A DNA stretch of 64,000 nt from Lichtheimia corymbifera B2541. Lineage: Eukaryota; Mucoromycota; Mucoromycetes; Mucorales; Lichtheimiaceae. Numbering within the stretch: the stretch's first letter is position 1; the number at the start of each line of letters is the position of its first letter. The DNA lies in assembly GCA_000697475.1 (NCBI GenBank), contig JNEU01001166.1, positions 62,001-126,000 on the forward strand, written 5' to 3'. The notes below the pieces were generated by a model that was not told where the DNA came from, made no database searches, and saw nothing but the letters and a program-made list of their open reading frames with translations. Both the position numbers and the translations under genes were made by a program. This document shows positions 50,601-62,240 of the stretch, in pieces.

Positions 50601-53600
50601 TTACGATAATGCTTCCTGCTGCTGCCGATGTTTCCAATAGCAACGATGGCAAATAATCTTTCCAGAATCTGGATCGTCTATCGATGGCCACCACATGGGT
50701 GAGATCTCGACTGGGCATTGGCTGCATGTGGGTTGCCAAGAAGAACAAGGTGTACTGGGAGGTGGGCTACTAGATGAGGATGATGAGGTAGAGGTATCCG
50801 ATTGAGAGGTCAAAGGTAATGGTTCTTGTTTATAGGGCGGACTATAAGGTGCACCGGATGATAGAACAAGGGCCTTGTAACGTCGCATGGCAGGTGTCGT
50901 TCCCGGTTCCACTTGCTTGTACAAGGTGGCGTAGACACTGATACATGACTATATACGGAATTTAGCTTGATAATAAACAAATGGATATATCATTTTACCT
51001 CGCCAGTGTCGACATCTCTTGCTGATAATTGGATCCATTGTTTATGAGATAAATTATGCTCAGGGCAACATACTTGTGGTATCATTTCGCCTTGTCCAAG
51101 ATGATTTCCAAAACGACCAGCACGCACAGTAGCTCCTTCTGAACCCAAAGAGGAGATGATCTCGAAACCCACGTTATAGCCATGCTGGATAGCACATTGT
51201 ACATGCACTGCCTTTTCACATTCGCCACATTTGACACATGCACCGTCTTGTCGATGACACAAGTGACAAGCCTATATATCCCATGTGAGTGGAAAGTGGT
51301 AAGATCATCTTCATCATCACCGTACCTTTTCCCATCGCCACGCGTCAATAGCAGGAACGTATTCTATGGTATCCAAATGTGCAGCGTCGACAAATTTGAT
51401 TTCGGGTATACACATGGCACATAAAACATGGCCCCAATTGTATGAAGACGTCTTTTTCAATGGCTGTTGATGTGCTGAGGGATCCTTACAAAGAATGCAC
51501 TCGTAATGCTATTCATCTGCTATTAGCATATATACTTTTTCCCGCCATTCCACAAAAAGACTTACATAGGAAGCTGTGGGGTTCCTCTTGTTTTCGCATA
51601 CATTGCATACCCAATTGTCTTTGGATGCTTGTGAGATACCATAGCAGTCTATATCACCATGTCAGCACACATGCAATGCCCGTGGACCTGGTGACTCTTT
51701 TTACCTCGATGCACAGACATTCCACAATCGTAGCATATAAACAAAGGATCACGTGGTTCTAGAATAGTGCATACAGCACACGGGATCGGTTCAAACATGA
51801 GCCGTTTCTATGTAGAAAAAAAGAGGGTTGGTTTAGGTTGAAATCGAAGGGGGGTGGTTCTTACCTTGGCCGTTATCAAGCCAGAATTGACACGTTTACG
51901 CTTCATGGAGCCATTACCATTCATTGTTTGCAGCGTTGTGATGGGCAGTGATGTTGGAAGATCCTTGATGATGGTGTTTGCTCCTCGTTTCATGTTTCCA
52001 CCAGCAGCCGCACCTTTTTGCAATGCGTGTTTCTCCGCCATGGCCGGTGTTTTGCGCATGACACCATATTTAAGCCAATATTCACCACATGCATCACACA
52101 AGACCTGACGAAATTGTTTACGTTTCCGATCGATATCCGTTGGCATCCGTCTCCACCGAATGGAATCCAAGGCAAGGCAATTGGCACATTGAAAGGAGCG
52201 CATGGTCTGTGCATCCACGTGAACCACTGTAGCATCATGTTCCGAGTCACTTCCTCCATCCTCCTCATCCTCCTCTTCGACGATCATAGCCATGGATGCA
52301 TGATGATGGTCTTCATCCTCCACAACCATTTTGTTGTCGATAAACTTTTTGAATCGCTTGGTGGGTTTGTAAATCGTCGTCCATTGGGAATACACTGGCT
52401 CATAGCGATCGGTCTTTTTCCATTGGTAGAAATAGCGCACCACATCCGCATGCTTTTTGCTAGGCACTTTGCGTCCCACCCTGAAAAGATCATGACCATA
52501 CAACGTGATAGCCTTTTCAAACGATTCAATTTCTTCAGGGGTCCATTCAACAGCCCGCGGGAAATCATCCAATGTCAGCTTGGCTACTGCATCAAGAGCC
52601 TCTTGTGTATTGTAATCATGGCGTTCCAATTCTTCAATAATGCGTGTCTTCAAATCCACTTTGCAAACCGGTAATGTGAAGGATGGAAGTGACATGGCCT
52701 GCGTCATGTAGTGGTCCACTGTGTAGATAGAAAAGACCTTTAGATCATTATCATTCACAAAATGGGTAAAACAAGATTACATGTTGCTTCATCCAATCTT
52801 GATGGCTGGCTAAAAAGTGGGGTCACTGTAGCATCGGTGCCTCGTTCAACAGGTCCTTCTTGTATATCATCATCAGGAATATCAGGGCTAGCCTCTACAT
52901 ATCATGGCATCATTAGCACTGAATAATAGTAGGCTAAAGTGTAGTATCCTGGATTACCCATACGCTTTTTCCGAGGTCTTCCTCGTTTCTCCACTCTCTT
53001 TGCTCTTCCTTTATTGGCCGTAGCAGCTCGAAGGGATGATGATGATGATGGTGGTGGTGGTGATGACGATGTTTGATGTGCTGTTGTTGGTGTAGCATGG
53101 CGTGAGGATGGTTCGGTGGAAGAAGAAGGGAATTCATCAATTGGCTCTGCCTGGTATCTTGGACCAATGCGACTGCGTGCACGAGGATATATCCGATCAT
53201 CAATGTCTATAGAGTAATTGGATGTTAGTCATAAACAAACAGGCAACTAGCAATGAATCGATTCGGGTTTACCAAGGATATCTTGCATGTCCGTGTGGAA
53301 GCCAAAGTATCGAAATGGCCACATGTGTGTCATTCGCATACCATCATGGTGTGGACGATCTAATATCAAGAATAATATTACGATTAACTTGATGGGGGCA
53401 AAACATTTAGGAAGGCACGTGGGTGGTGGTACCTTTCTCATTAGAAGCATTCAACTTGATGTCCGACAATGGTGGTTGTGATGGTGAAGGATTATTATGA
53501 TTGGTATCCATGCTTTTGTCTGTAGTGGTAGGCATCGATTGTTGCGATTGGATACGAGCGGAAGTACGTGTTTGACGCTTAGCAACCGGTTTGGTCGTAG

Positions 53601-54484
53601 TCGCATTTGTTGTACGAGGAGCTGGCTTATTGGAGGATTGTTGCTGTGATTTGATCGTGTCGACGTCCTGAAACTCTTTGCGAGAACAAAAGGCACATTG
53701 CCATGCAAAGCCCTTTGGTGGTTTCCTTAACAATGGTGGATTGACACATGACATGTGATAATTGTTCTGACATGCTGCACATTTTACAGAGCTTGCACTA
53801 GTACAATTTGTTTAGACATTATCATTCTGAAGGGTAGACAACTATAATGACAATACCTTGCACACCAATCATGGCACACACAACATGTACGCCTTGCCAC
53901 TGTCAAGTCGGCTGATGCTTTTCCTTGTTCAACAACGATAAACTGATAGCGTTCATAGAGGGCTTCCTGTACATTGGTGGGCACGTTTTGAACCAACTCG
54001 CATGGGATCACGTCGTAAAGGCGTTGCATGTAACGATCATAGAGTTGATGATAATAGAAATGATTGTCTTGCTTTTTGTATTGCTCGAGCTTCCCCTTTG
54101 GAATATAATGCTTGTGCGTCACCGTACACTTGCCTCGAATGGAGGATACTGGGTTCAGGTCGGAATGCATGGTAGCAACGAGTAGACGGGGATCATACGA
54201 CCGGCCACCCATGACATCTTTGGGACGATTGTACCAGGCAATGCGAGCTTGGAGACCTCGTCGTTTGGCATTACCACCACAAAACTCCATGACACGTCCA
54301 ATGTAGTAGCATTCCCCCAAGTGTTCTGGTTGAAGATAGACATGGTCTGGAATATGAAAATAAAATGGATTAATATCAGATCCATCATCATCACCGTATC
54401 CACGACACTACCGTTGACAGCAATAGTTGACCCATCCGTAAGAGTGGCCTCCGTAATAGGCAAGGAAGCTTTCGAGTCACTCAT
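50601..54484 (-). CDS. SNT2: Snt2-like chromatin protein (BAH, PHD, ELM2, SANT, GATA-like and extended PHD fingers)
   Basis: Exons (transcript order): 54484-54412, 54346-53857, 53797-53433, 53359-53273, 53206-52958, 52894-52781, 52718-51865, 51807-51705, 51648-51566, 51508-51326, 51271-50999, 50948-50601; phases close and give 1,073 residues. A BAH domain (about 10-170) is followed by PHD1 (CCVCHDWC..CAACQNNYHMSC..WQCAFC, about 178-232), an ELM2-type start (RIGPRYQAEP), an AT-hook (RGRPRKKR, about 415), a SANT domain (VEWTPEEIESFEKAITLYGHD, about 510-560), a GATA-like finger (CANC..CDACGEYW), then PHD plus extended PHD (CAVC..CYDCGMSVHRDCYG..WVCNVC..YECILC..WGHVLCAMCIPE..CHLC..CVKCGECEKAVHVQC), and a last C-x2-C..C-x2-C pair (CSQCPVEISPMWW). 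This matches yeast Snt2, a histone-linked stress regulator and ubiquitin ligase. Confidence 0.93.
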
Positions 54485-54721
54485 ACTTGGAAACCTTGGT
54501 TACAACAATGAAAGCGGAAGGATATCAAAAAGGGAAAAAGAAAAAGGGAAAGAAAGAGAGAGAGAGAGAGATGATGATGACCCTCATCTTTGCTGCTCTC
54601 CTGCAACGACGGAGGAAATTGGTTCGCTGAATGAATGCACATGTGTTATGGAAAGACACACACCCACACAACATAAATATCTTTTGTTTACTAAAACTAC
54701 TTGAAAGTTCTCATTCTACTA

Positions 54722-55969
54722 CTACAACTTGTTCTTCTTTTCAAATACAACGGGGTTCACTAGACTTCCAATCCCTTCGATATAAATCTCGCAGACATCA
54801 TTATGTTGTAACCATACTTGGGGATTACGACTAACGCCTACACCATGGGGTGTACCTGTAATAATGACTTCTCCTGGTTGCAACGTCGTTCCTTGTGATA
54901 AAAAGCTGACGAGGGTAGCCACATCAAAGACTAAAGATGAAGTCTGTGTATTAATCCATCTACCCGCTCCTGCTACTACTACTATCACATGATACTCACT
55001 CATATCACTGGTATTGTAATCTTGCAATACTTTTCCATTGACTTTGGTACCCAATCTCAAGTTGTTTGGATCCTTGATCAATTTGGAGGATACAATCATT
55101 GGCCCAAGAGGATTAAATGTATCAAATCCCTTTCCAAAACACCATTGACCACCACATAGCTGCGTTTGCCATTTGCGTGCAGAAACATCGTTGCACACGG
55201 TATAGCCTAAATAAATACACTCCTTATTACCGTGCGCTTGATGATGATGATGATGATGATAGTGGGACTTACCAGCGACATAATCCAAGGCCTCCTCCTT
55301 GCTTACATCCTTGCAAGCTTTGCCAATGACCACGGCCAACTCAGCTTCATAGTCTACCTGTCCATCCTGGCATATCGTGGGAATGACAATGGGGTCCATG
55401 GGACCTGCTGTGGTCAGTGCTGGTTTGATAAACACAATAGGGTTCTTGGGAATGGCTGCTTTGGTATCTTGTGCATGTCGGTGATAATTGAGTCCAATAC
55501 CACGATAAAAGGATGGCAAAAGGGGTGCAAGAATCTGCATGAAATCATGGATTTTGTGTTTATCACTTGGTGAGTGAGGATGATCTTCGCCACATGCATG
55601 TACACCTCTCCTTATTCCTGTTGACAGACTTACTTTTTTAACCGGTACTACGACGCTTGTAACGCGGTGCGCACCGAAGACATCGCCTTCAATCAAATGT
55701 GCCTTGATATTATCACTGGTCACATCAGCCATTGTCATCTCGTTCTCACGAAGGATAGGTTGGCCATAATGGATATTGCCTTGGTGATCCTCAAATCTTT
55801 TAAGAGAATTGGTTAGCCAACCCGTCATACATGGTGTCCCACAACAACAATACCTGATAAGCCGTGTCCACTCGTTGGTGATCTACGTGTAAAAGAAAAA
55901 ATAAATCAATCATCATCATCCTAGCTATCAACTTTCTTTCACATGTACAGTAGTACTGCTGCTCGCCAT
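54722..55969 (-). CDS. Fumarylacetoacetate-hydrolase-family enzyme (FAHD-like)
   Basis: Exons (transcript order): 55969-55949 (end uncertain), 55882-55854, 55796-55634, 55534-55273, 55206-55000, 54930-54722; phases close and give 296 residues. Joins restore WTRLI-RFEDHQGNIHYGQP, VAG-YTVCNDVSARKWQ and NTSDM-IFDVATLVSFLSQG. Family motifs: GIGLNYHRHA, KP near the start of the core, DYEAELAVVIGK with the metal-binding acids, NDVSAR, FDTFNPLGP, and EVIITGTPHGVG. FAHD1/2-type enzymes hydrolyse acylpyruvates, decarboxylate oxaloacetate or isomerise hydroxy-dienoates; the exact activity is undecided. Exon 1 is only seven codons (MASSSTT) with a weak GTACAT donor, and the alternative donor four codons in keeps frame too. 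There is no tyrosine-catabolism cluster around it. Confidence 0.9.
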
Positions 55970-56231
55970 GATGAAAGCAAAATGAAAGGGAGTGAAAAAG
56001 AAATGCAAAAGATAAACGGCAGCACATGCACCAGCTTTTACAGTAGAGCGAGTCTTTCCAAAAGAGGCATGCTACGTTGTAGGGGTCGGTACATAACCTA
56101 ACTCTCTTTTTCTCATTCATGTGTCTTCACGGGAATACACGGTTTTCTTTATTGTACACCAAGGCATCTTGATTGGAGGAGGGAAGGGACAAATTATTAT
56201 GCGACGATCGGGAAGGAGGAAAGGGGGAGAA

Positions 56232-57727
56232 TTAAAAGTTATTAAGCGGTATCAAATGAGCAATGTTTACAGAGCTACGACACAAAGGACATTCAGGCTA
56301 TATAACAACGAGCATGATGAGTATCATTGTGAAATATAAATGGATGATATCGACGTTACCTTGTTTTGACACCATTCAATAACACAACTCCAGCAAAACA
56401 AATGTCCACATGGCGTGGCCGTGGTCACCTTGCGTGGTTCCAAACATAAGGCACACTTTAGGAATTGCATCTCTTCTTCACTGAGCTCCTTTTCCTCTTG
56501 GTCCTCGTCCTTGGGTTCATCATCAAACTCGTTCATGAAATCAAAGTCATCCTCGGCAACAACAACTTGATCCGCAGATTTGGTACTTGATGCAGCAATA
56601 GCAGCAGCAGCAGCTTCTTGTTCCTGCTTTAATTTTTCTTGTTGTTCTTGCTCCTTTCGACGTGCCTCCATGCGCTTTTTGAATGAAAGATATCCCTGGA
56701 TCGCCAATTGTGCTACAATGAGTACACCCAAGACTTCATAGCCGACACGTTGTTCATGAGGACCCAATTGTCGTGTAAAGATCTAATCATTTGCATGAAT
56801 ACGATGATGCATCCTTTGTGTTATCCCTACTTACATAACGAGTACCAGTAACACGCTTTGAAAAACTATAGTAAGCGCCAACAAAGTAAAAAATTGCCAA
56901 ATGCATAGGCTGTACAGCTTTTTGGAAAATCTCCTGCAGGGTGGGTAGTCTTGGTTGCAGCCATTGGATGAATTGATCCTTCCGACTCACGGCCTTGCTC
57001 TCATTGTTGGTGTTGTTACTACGTGTATGTCGTGCTCTTCGTCGTTTCAACTCGGCTACACCGCGTACATAAATGTATGGCAGTAACGTATGTGCAAAGA
57101 CCAGCGATGCACGTCTCTACAAAAAAAAAGGGCCCCATGAGTCCATGTCCAATTCAATATCACACACACACATGCACTTACCAAAATACCAGGAAACCCT
57201 TGTGCATACCGATCCACTTGAGCAAGATCACAATATTCCTCACCCAACGTTTGTGTGCCTAATACTCTCTCTATCAGTCATCCATTGCCTGATGTTGTGT
57301 TTGTGTCTTTTTCGTACCAAGTAATGTTGTCAATCCATAATAACAAAAGTCTGAAAGGGTGTTGATCTCCTTTTGCCATTGGTGCTGTATGCGGGATCCT
57401 ATTATTATATTATCACATGCAGTAGTCAGTCCATGATCCTTTGTCATAAATAGAGACCCCTTCTTACCAAGGAATTGTTGACAGACACTCGACATTTGTT
57501 CTTGTAAAAGAGTTTGATAATATACATCCTTTTGGTTGGCACGGACTAGAGTGTGGGGTAGGATGGATAGTTAGCAACGTCGTTCGACAAGAGGTGGTGG
57601 AGGAGGAGGACAACTTGCTTATATCGGGTTGTGCTCCCATTGGGAAATTCAGATTCATGGCAGGCTTGGGAGGACTTGTTGAAGGCATGGGTGCATTGTT
57701 GGCATTGGTATTTGTGTTCTGACTCAT
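56232..57727 (-). CDS. PEX10: Peroxisome biogenesis RING protein PEX10
   Basis: Integral peroxisomal membrane protein, RING subunit of the PEX2-PEX10-PEX12 ubiquitin ligase that recycles the import receptor PEX5. Exons (transcript order): 57727-57619, 57545-57468, 57398-57318, 57258-57182, 57116-56835, 56782-56360, 56297-56232; phases close and give 371 residues. Typical blocks: [86 protein letters not shown]. The C-terminal RING is [40 protein letters not shown]. An acidic insert ([19 protein letters not shown]) precedes the RING. Intron 1 (57618-57546) starts with GC; that phase alone gives the conserved QPDIIRANQKD. Divergent from PEX12 with 165 bases between start codons. Confidence 0.95.
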
Positions 57728-57892
57728 CGTAAACGTGAAGGGTAAAGAAGAGGCTGTCTGTTGGTTCCGCTTTCCCCAACTTTGTGGTGCTGACAAACGC
57801 TTGTCTCGCTTATACCATTCTCTTTCCTTTTTTGAATATATCTCACTACTTTTTCTCTTTTACACCACTACAACTAATCAGCACCACCCACC
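57728..57892. promoter_or_regulatory. Shared 165-bp divergent promoter of PEX10 and PEX12
   Basis: The whole space between the two ATGs is 165 bases. It contains T/C-rich stretches reading toward PEX12 (CTCACTACTTTTTCTCTTTT) and CAACTAATCAGCACCACCCACC directly before its ATG. No TATA is evident. The space is too short for two separate promoters, so co-regulation is expected. Confidence 0.7.
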
Positions 57893-59242
57893 ATGGAGTT
57901 TATGAGCGCCCTGGGTTCACAGGAGGATGCCTACAGGCCCTCTTTGTTTGAACTTGATGCACAACAAAAGCTACGAGAACTATTACAACCTGCTGTGCAG
58001 TATGCTGTGGCAGTAAGTCATTCCTCCCATTCGTCCATTGACCATATGTAACCAACTTTGATAGATATATGCACAACGTTATCCACGCCTCCTTATTCGT
58101 CTTGTGAACCACCATGAAGAGTTTTATGCGATTTTAATGTTGTTTATTGAACGGCATTATTTGAAAGAGTGGGGTAAAGTATCATTGATCCCATCGCACG
58201 TGAAGATATTAAATTGACATGGGTTGGGTAGGTGGATCCTTTGCCGAGAACTTTTATGGATTGAAACGAGTATCGACGTCGTATCTCAAGAGCCATGCTG
58301 CCAAGTTTGCTTCTTCTGTCAATGGTGGTCAATCATCCACACCTCCTCTTTCCAGATCTCAAATCAACAAGTCATTGTTAATGCTTGTCGGCCTTCCCTA
58401 TGTCAAATGCAGGCTGGACCTGCTCTATTCACAAGTCTCAGGTGGTTCATCCGCATCGCTATTTGGAAGTAACGAACAAGAAGAACGGGAACGAGAAGAA
58501 TTGATGGATCCGGACACTTCAGCAAGGAGGAAATTGATGATTCGCTTGATTCAGCTCTTCCGCTTCGTCTATCCTTATGTGAATGGTGCTTACCATGGTG
58601 CCAATTTGGCCTATGCCATTGCTTACATGTTCAACAAGACCCGATATTACTCTCCATGGTTACACCTCATTGGATTGGAAATCAAACGCATGAGCATGGC
58701 AGATTATGTAAGTTGTGAAGAGGACAAAAAGAATGGAGACGATGGATCATGGCTGATCACACACACAGAGATCTTATTATGACAAGATGGCAGCAAGTGA
58801 ATCCAAGAATATGGCCACATCCCCGCTAAGTGCCATGTCATCCGTATTTAGCAAGGTGATTGAATTCCTCAAGGTATTGCTTCCAATGTCGATCTTTTTC
58901 TACAAGTTTTTGGAATGGTGGTATTCTTCAGAATTCGCACGTGGTGGCAACATGGGCGCTTTGGGTGCTGCTGATGATGATGAGGATGAAAACACGATTC
59001 CACCACCCGAAAAGATCAAGCCTGATTCAAGAGCTACACCCGTTCCATCCAAACCCAATACCTGTCCTTTGTGCCTGTCATGCCCGATCAACAATCCAAC
59101 AGCTCTTCCTTCTGGCTACGTCTTTTGTTATACCTGCGTTTACAAATATGTTGAAGATTATGGACGATGCCCTGTTACTTGGACAAAGGTGGAAAGAGGC
59201 ACTGAAGATCTCACCAAGGTGTATGCACAAGGAAACATTTAA
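57893..59242 (+). CDS. PEX12: Peroxisome biogenesis RING-like protein PEX12
   Basis: Partner of PEX10 in the peroxisomal ubiquitin-ligase complex. Exons: 57893-58012, 58065-58173, 58232-58707, 58769-59242; phases close and give 392 residues. Family blocks: [119 protein letters not shown], and FFYKFLEWWYSSEF. The C-terminal RING-like segment (CPLCLSCPINNPTALPSGYVFCYTCVYKYVEDYGRCPVT) lacks several zinc ligands, which is normal for PEX12. An Asp/Glu patch and the PPPEK segment lie just before it. A downstream in-frame ATG at 58787 is not used because the exon join gives the continuous ADY-RSYYDKMAAS. Confidence 0.95.
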
Positions 59243-59405
59243 TGTATTGATTCCCCCCGTCCTTTCTTATAATAAAAAAGTTGTGTATGTACAATCGAGA
59301 TCCAAATGAGGTATTACAAATGCAAAATAAATTCTTTGTTCATGCTATAAATGCGGATGCTGTAGTACATTCTATCCATGTTCTAAGTAATGATATGCGT
59401 ATGTA

Positions 59406-60724
59406 CTAATGTAATGAGAGCAATTCCTTTTCAAGCACCTTGACAAGCTTGGGATGTGATTTTGGTTCCTCTTTTTCGAAAAATGGATCGATCGCTGTAG
59501 CAACAGTGGCATCAAAGAGCTCTTGAACAACATGCTGCAGTTTGGATCCTGTTTGCTTGAAATCAGGGAACTATGTATATGCATTAGTCAACTCTCCTAC
59601 GCACACACACACATGGCATAGGTTTCACTTACCGCGTTTGCTTCCAAAAAGTAAACATTCATGTCTTGATCCACCATGAAATCCACACCAAACAATTCAA
59701 ATGCATTGGGGATAGCTTGGAACGTTGTCATTTCGCTGGCACAGGCATCAAACACATCAGCAAGCACGCGTTGCATCTTTTCAAAGATGGATTCGAGATC
59801 TGACAAGGCTACACCCGATTCCACCAGGTCCCAAAACAGGCGCACCGATGTACTTTCATCAAAGTCGGCATGATCCGTCTGAATGCATGTGTTGGTGATA
59901 TGGGCGAGTGAATCGCTGACATTGTCGAGATTATATTCCTTGAGTGCAAAAAGCGCCAGCATGTCTCGATACAAGTACACTTTGATGTTGGAGACGGCAA
60001 GCACGTAAGCGCGTACATGGAATTTGCGATTGTTGACCAGCATTGGCTTGTGAATATAGCGCTGAATCACCCATTCACGTACTTGTGTCAAATCCTCTCG
60101 ATCATCATAATCAATCACGCCTTTGCCATATCCACTATCATCATCATCACGGTCGCTGCAGTCTTCTTCTTCGCTTTCGCTTTCGCTTTCCTCTTGTTCA
60201 AAGATGGAGCACAATTGATCCAACGTATGAAACACATGGATGCCTGCTGCCTTGTTGGCCATGCTTGGTTTGATGATAAACATATGTCGAATCTCGCCTG
60301 ACTCTTCATTTTCCTTGAGATCCCGTTCCACCTCAAAGACTTCATTCAATGCCTCATCCAGGTAGTCAATGTGATCCAGCTCAAAGAGCCATGTCTCGGG
60401 TATCGCCTGCTTGAGGATGCTGTCAGGATGTTTTGATAGATATTTTGCCATATTGTACGACAGTTGTGCCTTTCTAATGAGTCCCTTGCGGATACAATAA
60501 GCATTGGCCATGGTCGTCTCTTGCTGTGCCAATGACCAGTTGATCATTTCATACTCGAGCCATTGCAACGACACATTGGGCATGGCGGCATCAGCATGGT
60601 CGTCGGCAACGTCTTGTATAATATCCCAGTTGAGTCGGCTGCTGTGTTGTAACGCACGAACGACTGCCTTGTGTGTATACGGTTCATCCAAGTGAACAAG
60701 AGCTCGAGGGTGCTGGTTGTGCAT
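59406..60724 (-). CDS. Tubulin-tyrosine-ligase-family ATP-grasp protein
   Basis: Exons (transcript order): 60724-59633, 59570-59406; phases close and give 418 residues. TTL-type ATP-grasp motifs: MFIIKPSMANKAAGI (P-loop-like), WVIQRYIHKPMLVNNRKFHVRAYVLAV (the TTL hallmark), THITNTCIQ-like AHITNTCIQTDHADF, and FELFGVDFMVDQDMNVYFLEANA-FPDFKQTG (metal-binding Asp/Glu/Asn). An acidic Ser/Glu/Asp insert (ESESESEEEDCSDRDDDDSG, about 195-215) interrupts the domain. In fungi such proteins include yeast Pby1, a P-body-associated TTL-domain protein, so tubulin may not be the substrate; a glutamate or tyrosine ligase activity on an unknown acceptor is the family inference. Convergent with PEX12 (163 bases between stops). 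Confidence 0.9.
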
Positions 60725-62240
60725 AGGGAGGAGGATGGGATAGGCTGGGTAAAGAAGTTGACAATGAAAATTTTGAGACTCCAGGAGGTGGCCCTGATTT
60801 GGTAACTATTCCAAGATGCCCAATCATCTCACTGAAAAAAAAAAACCCTTGGTAACGACGACAACGACAACGTTCCCCCCCTCCACCTCCTCAATTCATA
60901 AATGATAAAATGTTGCCAGTGGAAATGATCCTGTCAACAATGGACACGTGCATGTTGTATATTGCTGCATTATTGGTATGTGCACCACACGATCGGCATA
61001 AATCAAGCCTTTCCCACATTGGAAGACAAGTCGTCATGACTACCACCTTGGACTTCCGCGGAACATATCCTCTTTGGTATAGTGATGATGACGACGATGA
61101 TGATGATAAAAGACAAATGCCTATAAATGGTTATCAACGCTTGTCTTTATTAAGGGTGAAAGCACTTGTTTTTTGCACATGGTATTGAGACGGAGGAGGA
61201 AGAGGTGGTGCGTGCTATATGACAACACCAAGCAGCACCCCTCCATGATTGACTGGGTACTCACCCCCTTCTAGCCAAACTTGATGTAGATCATGTTTCC
61301 TTGTTGTTGTTTCTTTATGTAAACATGTGCTGTTTTGTTTCATGATTCCCACAGTGTGGAGAATGAAAAAGAGAAAGGGAAAGGTGTGGGGGCAACACTT
61401 GACACACAAACACAGGCAAACATTTATGCAACAAGGGCAGTGCCTAAATGGTTATCCGCCAACTTCCGTTGTTGCTGTTGTTGCTGCTGCTGCTGCAGGA
61501 CCCGTTTATCATCACAAGACTCACCCTGTCATGAACAACAACTTGTGATCGAAATTTCCCAAATGAGGGTGGCATTTCTTGAAAGAACAAGAGGGAAGCG
61601 TTAGCGAGGTCGTATTTTCCATAAAGTGCAGAAAGGCCTTTTAGGTAACACCAACCATTGTTTCCCCACATATCTCGCTTTCTTATCTCTCTTTTTACGC
61701 ACGCGTTTGGTACATTCGCTCACGCGTGGGTAGAGTGTGTGGAGTTGCGTGGCATCCATAAGACTCCGCTATTCATTTGAAAAAGTAATCATGTCTTTCT
61801 ACGTACCACATGGACTACCATGTGGGGTATATAATCAATGATCTGATGCAAGTTTGGCGTGCACAGATCCTTCGATATAGTTTCTATTTGATGCATCCAC
61901 ATGTGAGATCGTTCTGAGCTCAGTCTACATCCTTGCCTTTCCAAGCAACTATTGTTGTTTCTCTTGCGTGTGATATTGCATGACAGGGGAAAGCTTTTCC
62001 CCTTAGTGTATGTGTTCCCATCATCTGATACTTCTATATCCAATTGAGATAAGAGTGGCTCGAAAAGGCATCAAAGTGTGGCAACCAGCACCAGACACAT
62101 ACACATACCCTTTTGGCGTTAAAAAAAAAAGTCAGAATCATCTGATCAAGCTTTTTTTTATCTGCACTTTAGAAAGCGTGGTCTTTTTCCCTCCCAGTGC
62201 CTCTTTCCCTTTCCCATTATCTTTCTTTCCTTTAAAAGCG
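60725..62240. other. 1.5-kb divergent intergenic region
   Basis: No gene supported. It holds the TTL-family promoter, a (GAT/GAC)n stretch (about 61080-61108) and a GTT/GCT microsatellite (about 61467-61498) inside spurious open frames. The last 100 bases are T/C-rich (CCCTTTCCCATTATCTTTCTTTCC) and form the likely promoter/leader of the arrestin gene. Confidence 0.5.

Noticed and set aside
51326..51508. Suspected frameshift in the extended PHD of the Snt2-like gene
   Set aside because: On recounting the C-run near 51480 the frame is continuous from YECILCKDPSAH to WGHVLCAM; no frameshift.
57728..57796. Upstream extension of PEX10 to a start near 57796
   Set aside because: The frame is open but the first codon is TTG, not ATG; the first ATG is at 57727.
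58787..59242. Separate gene starting at ATG 58787
   Set aside because: It is the last exon of PEX12; the upstream CAG acceptor at 58768 gives a continuous protein.
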